In this document: positions 44,787-54,076 of the stretch, piece after piece
Position numbering within the stretch: the first letter of the stretch is position 1
How the letters are laid out: each line of letters begins with the position of its first letter
Source: an uncultured Lachnospiraceae bacterium
GTDB lineage: Bacteria; Bacillota; Clostridia; Lachnospirales; Lachnospiraceae
Assembly: GCA_900548905.1 (NCBI GenBank)
Contig: URMK01000034.1
Span: 6,114-70,113 of the forward strand
Length of the DNA stretch: 64,000 nt
Direction: 5' to 3'
Made by a program: the position numbers and the translations under genes
Notes under the pieces: generated by a model
Databases searched by the model: none
The model's input: only the letters and a program-made list of their open reading frames with translations
What the model was told of the DNA's origin: nothing

Positions 44787-45710
44787 ATGAATAACAGTGT
44801 TTTTGAACCGATCGAACATAAGATTATGGCTCCTGCAAAGATTTTTGTAACCGGAATGGAAAGTTCCCATTATCACTGGCATTATGATTATGAACTGGTG
44901 GTTTTGCTGAAAGGAAAGCTGCAGGTTCTCTGTGGCCCCAGTCCTATGCTGATGGAAGAGGGGGATATTTTTCTTGTAAACAGCAAAATGGTGCACGGCT
45001 ATCGGGGAATCCAGGATAATCTCTGCCTTTTCATTCAGTTCCCCACCACTATTTTTGAACGGATTGCGGGAAAGGAACAGCTGCTTTATTTTTATTTGAA
45101 CAGCGTGAGGAAACAGTTTCCGCCGAAGGGCGGCTTTGAAAAAATGAGAAAGGCGGCCTGTAAAGCCGGTCTTACCATTTATGGAGAGGAGCCGGAGGCT
45201 TATCTGGTTCAGAATGCGTCATTTTATGAATTGATGGCGGAACTGGCGGCAAGCGTGCAGTATGATATCCGCCGTTATCCGAGATATGCGGACAGTCCCG
45301 CAGAGGGGCAGCTTGTGGCGGAAATAGGGGCCTATATTGACGCCAACTGCGATCAGAAAAATCTGACGGAATGCATTTCCAGGCATTTCGGGATCAGTGA
45401 AAAATCGCTGTACCGCTATGCTAAAAGCTTCCTGGGGATATCGCCCAAGGAAATGATCGATACGGCGAGGGTGGAAAAGGCAAAAGGGCTTCTGAGGCTG
45501 AGCAGGAAACCCATTACCATGATTGGAGGGGAATGCGGTTTCACTAACGAAGCGACATTTTACCGTGTTTTTAAAAAAGAAACCGGAATCACCCCAAAGG
45601 AATACAGAAACGGCGGGGGGATTGGGCCGGTGGAAAAGGTAGTCCAGGGATATTTAAATTTTGATAAAAGGGAAGCGGAAACGTTAATGCATGGTTATGC
45701 GGAACATTGA
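44787..45710 (+). CDS. AraC-family transcriptional regulator
   Basis: 307 aa. The N-terminal cupin-like sensing domain (SSHYHWHYDYELVVLLKGKL, then MLMEEGDIFLVNSKMVHGY) is followed by the two AraC helix-turn-helix units (about 200-300; HFGISEKSLYRYAKSFLGIS, then GGECGFTNEATFYRVFKKET). ATG 44787 has AAAGGAGGGG upstream. It lies between the divergent GH2 gene and the GH3 gene, 12 bases before the latter, so it likely controls both in response to a sugar. Confidence 0.92.
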   Translation: MNNSVFEPIEHKIMAPAKIFVTGMESSHYHWHYDYELVVLLKGKLQVLCGPSPMLMEEGDIFLVNSKMVHGYRGIQDNLCLFIQFPTTIFERIAGKEQLLYFYLNSVRKQFPPKGGFEKMRKAACKAGLTIYGEEPEAYLVQNASFYELMAELAASVQYDIRRYPRYADSPAEGQLVAEIGAYIDANCDQKNLTECISRHFGISEKSLYRYAKSFLGISPKEMIDTARVEKAKGLLRLSRKPITMIGGECGFTNEATFYRVFKKETGITPKEYRNGGGIGPVEKVVQGYLNFDKREAETLMHGYAEH

Positions 45711-45722
45711 AGGGAGAATGAG

Positions 45723-47792
45723 ATGAACCAGGCAAAGGAACACAGACTTGAATTTACAAAGAAGGCACAGGAGATTGTGGATAGGATGTCGCTGGAGGAA
45801 AAGGTATACCTGATGAGCGGGAACCTGACATTCCAGGATATGATGGCGGATGCCATGGGAGAGGCTTCCCATTATAATGCCAGACCTTATCCGGCGGGGG
45901 GGAATGAACGGGAAGGCGTTGCGCCGATGCTGTTCTGCGACGGGCCCAGAGGGGTGGTCTGCGGGACCGGGGAAAGCACCTGCTTTCCGGTAACGATGTG
46001 CCGCGGCGCCAGCTTTGACACGGAGCTGGAGGAGGAGATCGGGCATGCCATCGGGCGTGAGGTACGGGGACACGGCGGCAACCTGTTTGCGGGAGTGTGT
46101 ATCAACCTGCCCTATAATCCCGGCTGGGGACGCAGCCAGGAGGTTTACGGGGAAGACAGCTTTGCACTGGGGCAGATGGGTTCGGCCCTGGTCAGGGGCG
46201 TACAGGCGGAGGATGTCATGGCCTGCGTCAAGCATTTTGCATTTAATTCCATGGAAATCAGCCGATTTAAGGTGAGCGTGGACTGCGAAAGACGCACCGA
46301 GCGAGAGGTGTATCTCTCCCATTTTAAGGACTGTGTGGATGCGGGAGCGGCGAGTATCATGAGCTCCTATAACCTGTACAAGGGAATCCACTGCGGCCAT
46401 TCCGACTATCTGCTGCGCAAGGTGCTGAAGGAGGAATGGGATTTCGACGGCTTTGTCATGAGCGATTTCATCTGGGGGGTAAAGGATACCGAGGAAGCCG
46501 GGAACGGCGGACAGGATATGGAAATGTGCTGTACCCAGTTTTTCGGGGATAAGCTGGTACAGGCCGTAAAGGACGGGTTGGTGAGCGAGGTGCGCATCAA
46601 TGATTCCGCCCTGCGGATCGTGCGTACCATTCTGGCCTTTGAGGATTCCTATCAAAAGAGCGGGCATACCTACGGAAAAGAGGTCCTGGGCTGCAGGGAG
46701 CACGTCGAGTTGGCCAAGCGTGTCGCAGAGGAAGGGATTGTCCTGTTAAAGAACGAAGGAAAAGCACTTCCTTTCCGGAAAGACAAGATCAAAAAGATCG
46801 CACTGCTGGGGAAACTGGCAAATAAAGCCAATATAGGGGATCATGGTTCGAGCCGGGTATTCCCTGCCTATGTAAAAACACCTATGGACGGCTTTAATGA
46901 AGTGCTCCCGGAGGCGGAAGTGATCTGGTACAGCGGGGAAGATCTGGAGCATGCGAAGGAAGTGGCGAAGGAAGCGGATGCGGTTGTTTTTGTGGTGGGC
47001 TTTGACCATGATGACGAAGGAGAATTTGTTGCTGTGGAAAATGCCGAAAACTATACCGGAGCTGTGGGTGGGGATCGTAAAACACTGGGCCTTCATGAGG
47101 ATGAGGTGGAATTGATCAAGACCGTGGGGCCGGAAAACAAAAACTCTGCGGTTGTTATGATTGGCGGTAACATGATTATGGTGACGGATTGGATTGACAG
47201 TGTGGCTTCCGTCCTGATGGCCTTTTACCCGGGGCAGGAAGGGGGAAGCGTGATTGCCCGGATCCTGACAGGGGAAGTCAATCCCAGCGGTAAGCTTCCG
47301 TTTGTACTCCCGTATGAGGAAGAGGATCTGCCCCATGTGAACTGGGAGACTACTAATCAGTACTATGGATATTACCATGGCTATACCAAGCTACAGAAGA
47401 TAGGCAAAACACCGCTTCTGCCCTTTGGATTCGGATGCAGCTATACCACGTTTTCCGTGGAGGCCCCGGCTTTCCGCGCGGATGAAGATAAGGTGACCGG
47501 GGTATGTACGGTAAAAAATACGGGAGACAGGGAAGGCACGGAGGTAATCCAGCTGTATGTGGGCTTTGGCCATTCTTCCATTGACAGGCCGGTCAGGCTG
47601 CTGAGAGGCTTCCGGCGGGTGACGCTCGCGCCCGGTGAGGAAAAGCAGGTGGAAATTACCTGTCCCGTGGAAAAGCTGAAATATTACGACACAAAGAGCG
47701 CTTCTTTCCGGCTGGAGCATATGGAATATGAAATGTACATAGGCACATCTTCTGCCGCAGAGGATCTTTTGAAAGGCAGCATCCAATTATAA
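45723..47792 (+). CDS. glycoside hydrolase family 3 (beta-glucosidase-like)
   Basis: 689 aa, no signal peptide. The N-terminal TIM-barrel-like domain has VKHFAFNSME and the nucleophile D248 in GFVMSDFIWG. The C-terminal alpha/beta domain (about 330-580, GIVLLKNEGKALPF) and a fibronectin-III-like end (TGVCTVKNTGDREGTEVIQL) complete the usual order. Substrates of such enzymes include beta-glucosides and beta-xylosides. Genes around it (AraC regulator and GPH symporter) fit uptake and hydrolysis of a short glycoside. Confidence 0.92.
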   Translation: MNQAKEHRLEFTKKAQEIVDRMSLEEKVYLMSGNLTFQDMMADAMGEASHYNARPYPAGGNEREGVAPMLFCDGPRGVVCGTGESTCFPVTMCRGASFDTELEEEIGHAIGREVRGHGGNLFAGVCINLPYNPGWGRSQEVYGEDSFALGQMGSALVRGVQAEDVMACVKHFAFNSMEISRFKVSVDCERRTEREVYLSHFKDCVDAGAASIMSSYNLYKGIHCGHSDYLLRKVLKEEWDFDGFVMSDFIWGVKDTEEAGNGGQDMEMCCTQFFGDKLVQAVKDGLVSEVRINDSALRIVRTILAFEDSYQKSGHTYGKEVLGCREHVELAKRVAEEGIVLLKNEGKALPFRKDKIKKIALLGKLANKANIGDHGSSRVFPAYVKTPMDGFNEVLPEAEVIWYSGEDLEHAKEVAKEADAVVFVVGFDHDDEGEFVAVENAENYTGAVGGDRKTLGLHEDEVELIKTVGPENKNSAVVMIGGNMIMVTDWIDSVASVLMAFYPGQEGGSVIARILTGEVNPSGKLPFVLPYEEEDLPHVNWETTNQYYGYYHGYTKLQKIGKTPLLPFGFGCSYTTFSVEAPAFRADEDKVTGVCTVKNTGDREGTEVIQLYVGFGHSSIDRPVRLLRGFRRVTLAPGEEKQVEITCPVEKLKYYDTKSASFRLEHMEYEMYIGTSSAAEDLLKGSIQL

Positions 47793-47830
47793 AGCCGCAC
47801 TAAAACAAATGTTGACTGGGGGATAAGGAT

Positions 47831-49189
47831 ATGCAGGAAAAAAAATATTTAAAGTGGTACAATAAGGTAGGTTACGGTTCCGGGGATCTTGCGGCAAATA
47901 TGGTTTATGCGCTTCTCACCAGCTTTGTCATGATTTATCTGACGGATACCGTTGGGCTGAATGCGGGTATCGCCGGTACCCTGATGATGTTTTCCAAGTT
48001 TGCGGACGGTATCACGGACGTGTTCTTCGGTTCTCTTATTGACAAGACAAAGAGCAAATTAGGCAAAGCCCGTCCCTGGATGCTCTGGTCCTATATCGGG
48101 AATGCAGTAATGCTGATAGCCATTTTCGCCATTCCCGAAAGCTGGGGGGATACGGCAAAATACGCCTATTTCTTCATTGCTTATACATTGCTGAATGCGG
48201 TATTCTATACGGCAAACAATATAGCCTATGCCTCTCTCACCTCTCTGATTACCAGAAATAATAATGAGCGTGTGCAGGTGGGATCCATCCGTTTCATGTT
48301 TTCCCTGGCGACCAATCTGGTGGTTGCATCCATAACCGTCGGGCTGGTATCCACCCTGGGCGGCGGCGCTATGGGATGGCGGAATGTGGCAATTATTTAT
48401 GCCCTGATCGGGCTGCTGGTGAATACGATTTCGGTTTTCTCCGTAAAAGAGGTGGTGGAGGAGGACGAAACCGCCCAAAAGGAGGGGGATGAGGAGAAGC
48501 TTACCCTTCTGCAGTCCGCCAAGCTTCTGGTGCAGAACAAATATTATCTGATGATCGTGGCCCTTTATATCCTCACTTATATCCAGACGGGCATAGCGGG
48601 AATCGGTATCTATTATATGACCTATGTTTTAGGCAATCCGGCCCTTCTGGGTACTTTTTCCGCGGCCCAGATGTTCCCTATGATTGTGGGTCTGGCCCTG
48701 ACTCCCGCATTGGTTAAAAAAGCCGGAAGCATGTACAAGGTAAATCTCACCGGCTACTGCATCGCATTTTTCATGCGTATCGGCTTTATCATCGGCGGCC
48801 TGATTGGGAGTATCCCCATGATGCTTGCTTTTTCCGTAATTGCAGGCCTTTGCGTCAGCCCTGTTACAGGGGATTTAAACGCCCTGATCGCAGCGACCAG
48901 CGACTATACCTACCGCACAAAGGGAAAGCGTATCGACGGAACCATGTTTTCCTGTTCTTCCCTGGGCATTAAAATCGGCGGCGGCCTGGGCACCGCTCTG
49001 GCCGGAATGCTTCTGGAAGCAGGGGGGTATGTGGCGAACGCCCCGGTCCAGTCGGAATCCTGCATCAATATGCTGAAATTCATGTATCTGGGATTCCCGT
49101 TTATCATGGTTATCATTTCTATCCTTATTCTGTCCCGCCTGAAGGTGGAGAAAGCAAACCAGGACTGGGATTTGGAGCATGGAAAATAA
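47831..49189 (+). CDS. GPH-family sugar:cation symporter
   Basis: 452 aa, 12 hydrophobic helices, MelB-like. Seen: KVGYGSGDLAANMVYALLTS, the conserved loop FADGITDVFFGSLIDKTKSK with the GPH motif, GKARPWMLW and NNIAYASLTSLITRNNNER. Family members carry melibiose, xylosides, glucuronides and similar compounds with H+ or Na+. It follows GH3 by 38 bases, with GGGGGATAAGG upstream, and is closed by a terminator, so araC-GH3-symporter is one unit. Confidence 0.9.
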   Translation: MQEKKYLKWYNKVGYGSGDLAANMVYALLTSFVMIYLTDTVGLNAGIAGTLMMFSKFADGITDVFFGSLIDKTKSKLGKARPWMLWSYIGNAVMLIAIFAIPESWGDTAKYAYFFIAYTLLNAVFYTANNIAYASLTSLITRNNNERVQVGSIRFMFSLATNLVVASITVGLVSTLGGGAMGWRNVAIIYALIGLLVNTISVFSVKEVVEEDETAQKEGDEEKLTLLQSAKLLVQNKYYLMIVALYILTYIQTGIAGIGIYYMTYVLGNPALLGTFSAAQMFPMIVGLALTPALVKKAGSMYKVNLTGYCIAFFMRIGFIIGGLIGSIPMMLAFSVIAGLCVSPVTGDLNALIAATSDYTYRTKGKRIDGTMFSCSSLGIKIGGGLGTALAGMLLEAGGYVANAPVQSESCINMLKFMYLGFPFIMVIISILILSRLKVEKANQDWDLEHGK

Positions 49190-49204
49190 AATAGGTTAGC
49201 ATAC

Positions 49205-49237
49205 AAAAAACAGGCCGTTTGATACGGCCTGTTTTTT
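49205..49237 (+). terminator. terminator after the symporter gene
   Basis: ACAGGCCGT (49210-49218) / ACGGCCTGT (49224-49232), five-base loop, then a run of T to 49237, with A-run on the other side. Textbook intrinsic terminator. Confidence 0.9.
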
Positions 49238-49317
49238 GTATGGTTACTGTCTCCATCCCGGTCGCGCCGCACAGGCGGCGGGAGGAAGGCTATTTGGATC
49301 CTGCGGGGGTGAGGTAC

Positions 49318-49357
49318 TACCGGACAAATTCCACTTTTTTTACCGGACAAATTCCAC
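49318..49357. repeat. two 17-bp direct repeats, possible IS21-type end remnant
   Basis: TACCGGACAAATTCCAC occurs at 49318-49334 and again at 49341-49357, six bases (TTTTTT) apart, period 23. Tandem repeats of this size and spacing resemble the multiple repeats at ends of IS21-family elements. No istA/istB and no second end are in the window. The rest of the gap (49238-49491) shows no gene; TGA-TAGAAT (49431-49436) may be an extended -10 for the ABC operon. Confidence 0.45.
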
Positions 49358-49491
49358 ATTACCTGAAAAAGGGGGATTTTTGAAGGAAAATGATGAAAAT
49401 TGTGGTGTATTAAAGAGAAGGCAGGAATGATAGAATCCCTTTAGAAACAAGGCGGGAGCTGGTACTATCGCGGAAAGGAAGGGGATTTGAG

Positions 49492-50427
49492 ATGAAAGGG
49501 AGAGGCGGAAAAGGGCCGGTTAATGCCCGGGAGAAGCAGGGAAAGAAAATGTTTTTAATGATTCTTCCCTTTTTGATTTTGTGTTTTTTGTTTTCCTATT
49601 TCCCGCTGCACGGATGGATTTATGCATTTTATGATTATAAGGCGCCGCTGAGGCTGAGTCAGTGCCCGTTTGTGGGACTGAAGTGGTTTCGGATGTTTTT
49701 CAGCAATGGAACCCAGCTGGCGCAGCTCTGGCAGGTTATGAAGAATACCTTTGCAATGAGTTTCCTGAGCATTCTGACTTCTATCCTGCCTCTGGGATTC
49801 GCCGTTTTTCTAAGTGAAATCAAGTGTAAATGGTTTAAAAACCTGGTGCAGACGATGACTACACTGCCCAATTTTATCAGCTGGGTCCTGGTGTATTCGG
49901 TGGCGTTCAGCCTGTTTTCCAATACGGGCATGGTGAATACGCTTCTGCAGAATCTGGGAATTACCTCTGAGGCGGTCAAATTCCTGGACAGCGATTCCCA
50001 CACATGGCTGTCCATGCTGCTGTGGCATACCTGGAAGAGCCTGGGATGGAGTGCCATTATGTATCTTGCGGCGATTTCAGGAGTGGATCAGGAGTTATAT
50101 GAGGCGGCCAGAGTGGACGGCGCAGGGCGGTTTAAGCTGATGCGGCATATCACACTGCCGGCGCTGATGCCTACCTTTTTCGTACTGCTGATGCTGTCCA
50201 TAGCCAATTTCCTGAATAACGGGATGGATCAGTATTTTGTATTCCAGAATGCATTTAATAAGACGCATATCCAGGTTCTGGATCTGTATGTTTATAATCT
50301 GGGCATTACGGGCAGGAGCATTTCCCTTGCCACGGCAATCAGTATGATGAAAAGTGTAGTGAGCGTTTCTCTTCTGGTGGTTGTCAATTTTGTATCCAAA
50401 AGGGTAAGAGGAGAATCCATTATTTAG
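49492..50427 (+). CDS. CUT1 ABC transporter permease (LplB type)
   Basis: 311 aa, six helices. The cytoplasmic EAA loop is EAARVDGAGRFKLMRHITLP. The N-terminus (FLMILPFLILCFLFSYFPLH, then WIYAFYDYKAPL) is typical of LplB/YtcP-type permeases for complex oligosaccharides. GGAAGGGGATTTGAG precedes ATG 49492. First of four co-directed genes with 10 to 42-base gaps. No ATP-binding subunit is encoded; such systems usually share MsmX-type ATPases encoded elsewhere. Confidence 0.92.
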   Translation: MKGRGGKGPVNAREKQGKKMFLMILPFLILCFLFSYFPLHGWIYAFYDYKAPLRLSQCPFVGLKWFRMFFSNGTQLAQLWQVMKNTFAMSFLSILTSILPLGFAVFLSEIKCKWFKNLVQTMTTLPNFISWVLVYSVAFSLFSNTGMVNTLLQNLGITSEAVKFLDSDSHTWLSMLLWHTWKSLGWSAIMYLAAISGVDQELYEAARVDGAGRFKLMRHITLPALMPTFFVLLMLSIANFLNNGMDQYFVFQNAFNKTHIQVLDLYVYNLGITGRSISLATAISMMKSVVSVSLLVVVNFVSKRVRGESII

Positions 50428-50437
50428 GAGGCTGTGT

Positions 50438-51364
50438 ATGAAAGCTGTAATCAAGGAAAAAAGGATTAAAAAAACAAAAGGGGATATCCTGTTCGCAATT
50501 ATCAATTACATGGGATTCGGCCTGTTTACCCTGATTTGCTTTTACCCTTTTTATTATCTCATTATCAATTCCGTCAGCGCAAATGATTTAAGCGGAAACG
50601 GAAGCATTAATTTTCTGCCCAGCCAGCTGCATCTGGAGAATTATAAGCAGGTGCTGCAGTTAAAGGGGCTTGGGCTTGCGGCGCTTGTATCTGTGGGGCG
50701 GACGGTAATCGGAACGGTTTGTACGGTGCTGGCTTCGGCGTTTCTGGGATTTATGTTCACCCAGGATCGGATGTGGAAACGGAAGCTTTGGTACCGGCTG
50801 ATGGTGGTGACGATGTATTTTAATGCGGGGCTGATCCCTATGTTCCTTACCATGCAGAACCTGCATCTGACCAATTCCTTCTGGGTGTATGTGGTTCCCG
50901 TGATTGTACAGCCCTTCAATATCATACTGGTGAAGACCTATATGGAATCCATTCCCCGCTCACTGCAGGAGGCGGCGGAAATTGACGGGGCAGGTGTTAT
51001 GAAGGTATTTTTGAAGATCATCCTTCCCACCTCCACTCCCATATTGGCCACCATCGCTATTTTTTCAGCGGTGGCCCAGTGGAACGCGTTCCAGGATACG
51101 CTTATTTATGTGACGGATCAGAAGCTGTATTCCCTGCAGTATATCCTTTACCAGTATATAAACCAGGCGAATTCCCTGGCAACCATGGTAAAAAACAGCA
51201 GCGGCGGTACAAACCTGAATATGGCGGCGCTGGCGACCCAGCAGACGCCCACCTCCATCCGCATGACGGTTTCCGTCATTGTAGTCCTGCCCATTTTATT
51301 TATTTATCCCATATTCCAGCGTTATTTTGTTAAGGGTATTATGATAGGTTCGGTTAAAGGTTGA
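50438..51364 (+). CDS. CUT1 ABC transporter permease (YtcP type)
   Basis: 308 aa, six helices, second permease of the importer. The EAA loop is EAAEIDGAGVMKVFLKIILP, and the C-terminus RYFVKGIMIGSVKG is characteristic of YtcP-type proteins. AGGAGG lies before ATG 50438. It is 10 bases after the first permease and 42 before the binding protein. Confidence 0.93.
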   Translation: MKAVIKEKRIKKTKGDILFAIINYMGFGLFTLICFYPFYYLIINSVSANDLSGNGSINFLPSQLHLENYKQVLQLKGLGLAALVSVGRTVIGTVCTVLASAFLGFMFTQDRMWKRKLWYRLMVVTMYFNAGLIPMFLTMQNLHLTNSFWVYVVPVIVQPFNIILVKTYMESIPRSLQEAAEIDGAGVMKVFLKIILPTSTPILATIAIFSAVAQWNAFQDTLIYVTDQKLYSLQYILYQYINQANSLATMVKNSSGGTNLNMAALATQQTPTSIRMTVSVIVVLPILFIYPIFQRYFVKGIMIGSVKG

Positions 51365-51406
51365 TAGAACAAAGGATTCATACTATGATAAAAGAAGGAG
51401 GATCTT

Positions 51407-53182
51407 ATGAAGAAGAAACTTGTGAGCTTACTTTTATGTGCGGCTGTGGCGGTGTCCATGGCTGCAGGGTGCGGGGACGGAAAACCTGCAGCAGCGCCGC
51501 AGGAGGAAGGGGCGCAGGCAGCGCAGAGCCTGTCCGGCGGAGACAGTAAATACGAGGAATTCCTTACGGTGGATGTGTTTGATTCCCAGGCCAATTACCA
51601 GGGAATCCAGTCGGGCTGGTTTGCCAAAATAGTGAAAGATAAATTTAATATGGAACTGAATATCATCGCACCCAATGTGGCGGGCGGGGGAGATACCCTG
51701 TTCCAGACAAGGAGCGCCGCCGGGAATCTGGGGGATTTGATTTTCACCTCTGCAGACAGAGGAAGGCTTCAGGATCTGGTTACCGCGGGCCTGGTGATGG
51801 ATATGTCCGGTTTGATCCAGGGGAAAGAAAATCTGGAAAGATACAGGGAAGCCATTGAATACAGCAATAAGGAGCTTGTGGAGGAAGAGGGAATATATAT
51901 GATTCCTTCCGAAGTAACCACCCTGTCCCCCACCACACCTATGGAGGGAACAGACTGTAACTCCGGTGTGTATCTGCGATGGGATCTGTATCAGGAATTA
52001 GGCTGTCCGGAGCTGAATACGGCGGAGGATATGCTGGCTGTGCTGAAGGAGATGCAGGAGCTGTGTCCCGTCAGTGATTCCGGAAAGAAAACCTATGCGT
52101 TTTCCCTGTTTAAGGATTGGGACGATAATGCGATGAAGCAGGGGGCATGGCTTCCCAGCCTGTATGGATACCGTTTTATGGGGGATGCGGTATATTCCGC
52201 AGATGATTCCCTTCCGCCCCAGAGCCTGGTAGAGGATGATTCCGTATATGTGCGTAATTTAAAGCTGTTTTTCACAGCCAACCAGATGGGGCTGATGGAT
52301 CCGGAATCCACCACACAGAACTATGATACGCTTTACAGTAAATATAAAGACGGTGCCGTTCTTTTTTCTCCCTGGCCTTGGCTGGGACAGGCGGCCTATA
52401 ATGTGACCGAACATGTGGAGGAGGGAAAGGGGTTTATGGCGATTCCCGTTGCGGATACCCGGATTTATTCCTGGGGCTGCTATGCCAAAGGAAATCCCGC
52501 CAACAGTGCCATGATAGGAAGCAAGGCCCAGGATCCCCAGAGGATGGCGGATTTCATTGACTGGCTGTATTCCCCGGAAGGGATCGGCAACAGTGCGGGA
52601 CACAGCGTAACCCTGTGCGGACCCGAAGGGCTTACCTGGGAAATGAAGGACGGTGCGCCGGTCCTTACCGAATTCGGCAGGCAGTGCCTGGTGGACGGGG
52701 ATGCACAGATGCCGGAGGAATACGGCGGAGGTAGCTGGAAGGACGGAAAGTCCCAGCTGGGAATCAAAGCGATCTCCAGCGCGGAAATCAATCCGGAAAC
52801 AAACCATCCTTATGATTATACCTTATGGGATTCCTATACGGAATTAAACAGCAACCCTTTGATCGAGGACTGGCAGGAGCACTATGGAGTAAAGACGGCG
52901 GTGGAATATTACAAGGATCACGGACAGGTGCTGGTGGCCCCCGGATGCTCCTATTCCGAACCGGCGGAGGATTCCGAAATCGCCACAATCCGTACACAGA
53001 TTAACTCCACGGTGGTGGAGTATTCCTGGAAGGCGGTATTTGCAAAGGACGAAGCGGAATTTAAGGAATACATCCGCCAGATGCAGGAAACAGTCTATGG
53101 CCTGGGATATGAGAGAATTCTGGAAATAGATATGCAGAAGGTGGAGGATCAAAAGGCGGAAAGACAGAAAGTACTTCAGTAA
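51407..53182 (+). CDS. ABC transporter solute-binding lipoprotein (LplA type)
   Basis: 591 aa. The signal peptide MKKKLVSLLLCAAVAVSMAA ends in the lipobox AAGC (C22), followed by an Ala/Gln-rich linker. The body fits large CUT1 binding proteins of the LplA/YtcQ group, which capture oligosaccharides released from plant or host glycans. AGAAGGAGG is upstream. Length is at the high end, as is normal for this group. Partners are the two permeases before it; the sugar cannot be read from the sequence. Confidence 0.92.
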   Translation: MKKKLVSLLLCAAVAVSMAAGCGDGKPAAAPQEEGAQAAQSLSGGDSKYEEFLTVDVFDSQANYQGIQSGWFAKIVKDKFNMELNIIAPNVAGGGDTLFQTRSAAGNLGDLIFTSADRGRLQDLVTAGLVMDMSGLIQGKENLERYREAIEYSNKELVEEEGIYMIPSEVTTLSPTTPMEGTDCNSGVYLRWDLYQELGCPELNTAEDMLAVLKEMQELCPVSDSGKKTYAFSLFKDWDDNAMKQGAWLPSLYGYRFMGDAVYSADDSLPPQSLVEDDSVYVRNLKLFFTANQMGLMDPESTTQNYDTLYSKYKDGAVLFSPWPWLGQAAYNVTEHVEEGKGFMAIPVADTRIYSWGCYAKGNPANSAMIGSKAQDPQRMADFIDWLYSPEGIGNSAGHSVTLCGPEGLTWEMKDGAPVLTEFGRQCLVDGDAQMPEEYGGGSWKDGKSQLGIKAISSAEINPETNHPYDYTLWDSYTELNSNPLIEDWQEHYGVKTAVEYYKDHGQVLVAPGCSYSEPAEDSEIATIRTQINSTVVEYSWKAVFAKDEAEFKEYIRQMQETVYGLGYERILEIDMQKVEDQKAERQKVLQ

Positions 53183-53195
53183 AGGATGGGGATTC

Positions 53196-53957
53196 ATGTA
53201 TCATATAAAAACGGATTGCCATGTCCATACCATATTGAGCGGACATGCGTACAGTACCATTGAGGAATGCGCCGCCTATGCGGCCGGCAGGAAGCTGGAA
53301 TGCATTGCGGTGACGGATCATTTCTGTCCCATAAAAGAAGAGGAATTCGGGGATAAGGCAGTTCCCATCATCAACCTGACCGTGCTTCCTTCCCATATCC
53401 GGGGAGTCCGCATCCTGCGCGGAATGGAAGCGGATATCGTGGATTTGGAAGGACATCTGGCCAACTATAATGTGATGCATGAAGGGAAAAGTGTGCTGGA
53501 GGAGGCATGGAAAGATTTGGAGCTGGTGATTGCCAGCGTCCACCGGGGGCCTGGTAAAATGGAAACCGACCGGGAAGATACCGCCGCAAATACAAATATG
53601 TATCTGAAGGTGCTGCAGAACGGCAGGGTCAATGTACTGGGCCATGTGGGGAGATCCGGCTACCGGTTTGATATGCTGCCGGTTATCCGGGAAGCCCGCC
53701 GGCTGGGAAAGGCGCTGGAAATCAATGAAGCCTCCGCCCGGTTCGGCGCCCATATCCCGGCTGTCTGCCGGCAGGCCGCCCAGCTGTGCGCCCGGGAAGG
53801 AACGATGATTATGGTAAATTCCGACGCCCATTCCGCCCATTCCATCGGGCTGTATCCGGAATCACTCCGGATGCTAGAGGAAATCCATTTCCCTGAGAGG
53901 CTCATTGCCAACCGGGATTACCAGAGCCTGGTGGAGTTTCTCGGTCATAACCTGTAA
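53196..53957 (+). CDS. PHP-domain phosphoesterase
   Basis: 253 aa. The metal-binding motifs of the PHP family are visible: DCHVHT (H9, H11), VTDHF, GMEADI, ASVHRG, GHVGR and NSDAHSAHSIG. Compared with YcdX-type phosphatases it is complete. PHP enzymes hydrolyse phosphate esters. It is the fourth gene of the ABC unit, 13 bases after the binding protein, so a phosphorylated sugar intermediate is a plausible substrate. A hairpin terminator follows. Confidence 0.85.
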   Translation: MYHIKTDCHVHTILSGHAYSTIEECAAYAAGRKLECIAVTDHFCPIKEEEFGDKAVPIINLTVLPSHIRGVRILRGMEADIVDLEGHLANYNVMHEGKSVLEEAWKDLELVIASVHRGPGKMETDREDTAANTNMYLKVLQNGRVNVLGHVGRSGYRFDMLPVIREARRLGKALEINEASARFGAHIPAVCRQAAQLCAREGTMIMVNSDAHSAHSIGLYPESLRMLEEIHFPERLIANRDYQSLVEFLGHNL

Positions 53958-53964
53958 AAAAGAT

Positions 53965-54000
53965 GCCGTTTCCTAAAGAGAATACTCTTTAGGAGGCGGC
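53965..54000. terminator. terminator between PHP gene and YesM-type kinase
   Basis: TCCTAAAGAG (53971-53980) / CTCTTTAGGA (53985-53994), loop AATA, extended by GCCG/CGGC. The T-run after it is short (TCTTCCTTTGTT); the stem could serve both convergent units. Confidence 0.65.
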
Positions 54001-54076
54001 TCTTCCTTTGTTATGAAGGCACGAAGGCAGCAGCCGCACGAAAGCAGAAGGGGCGGATTCCCCTATCCGGTTTCAT

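Noticed and set aside
49318..49357. Two direct repeats considered as a CRISPR start
   Set aside because: Only two units, with a six-base T spacer; no cas genes.
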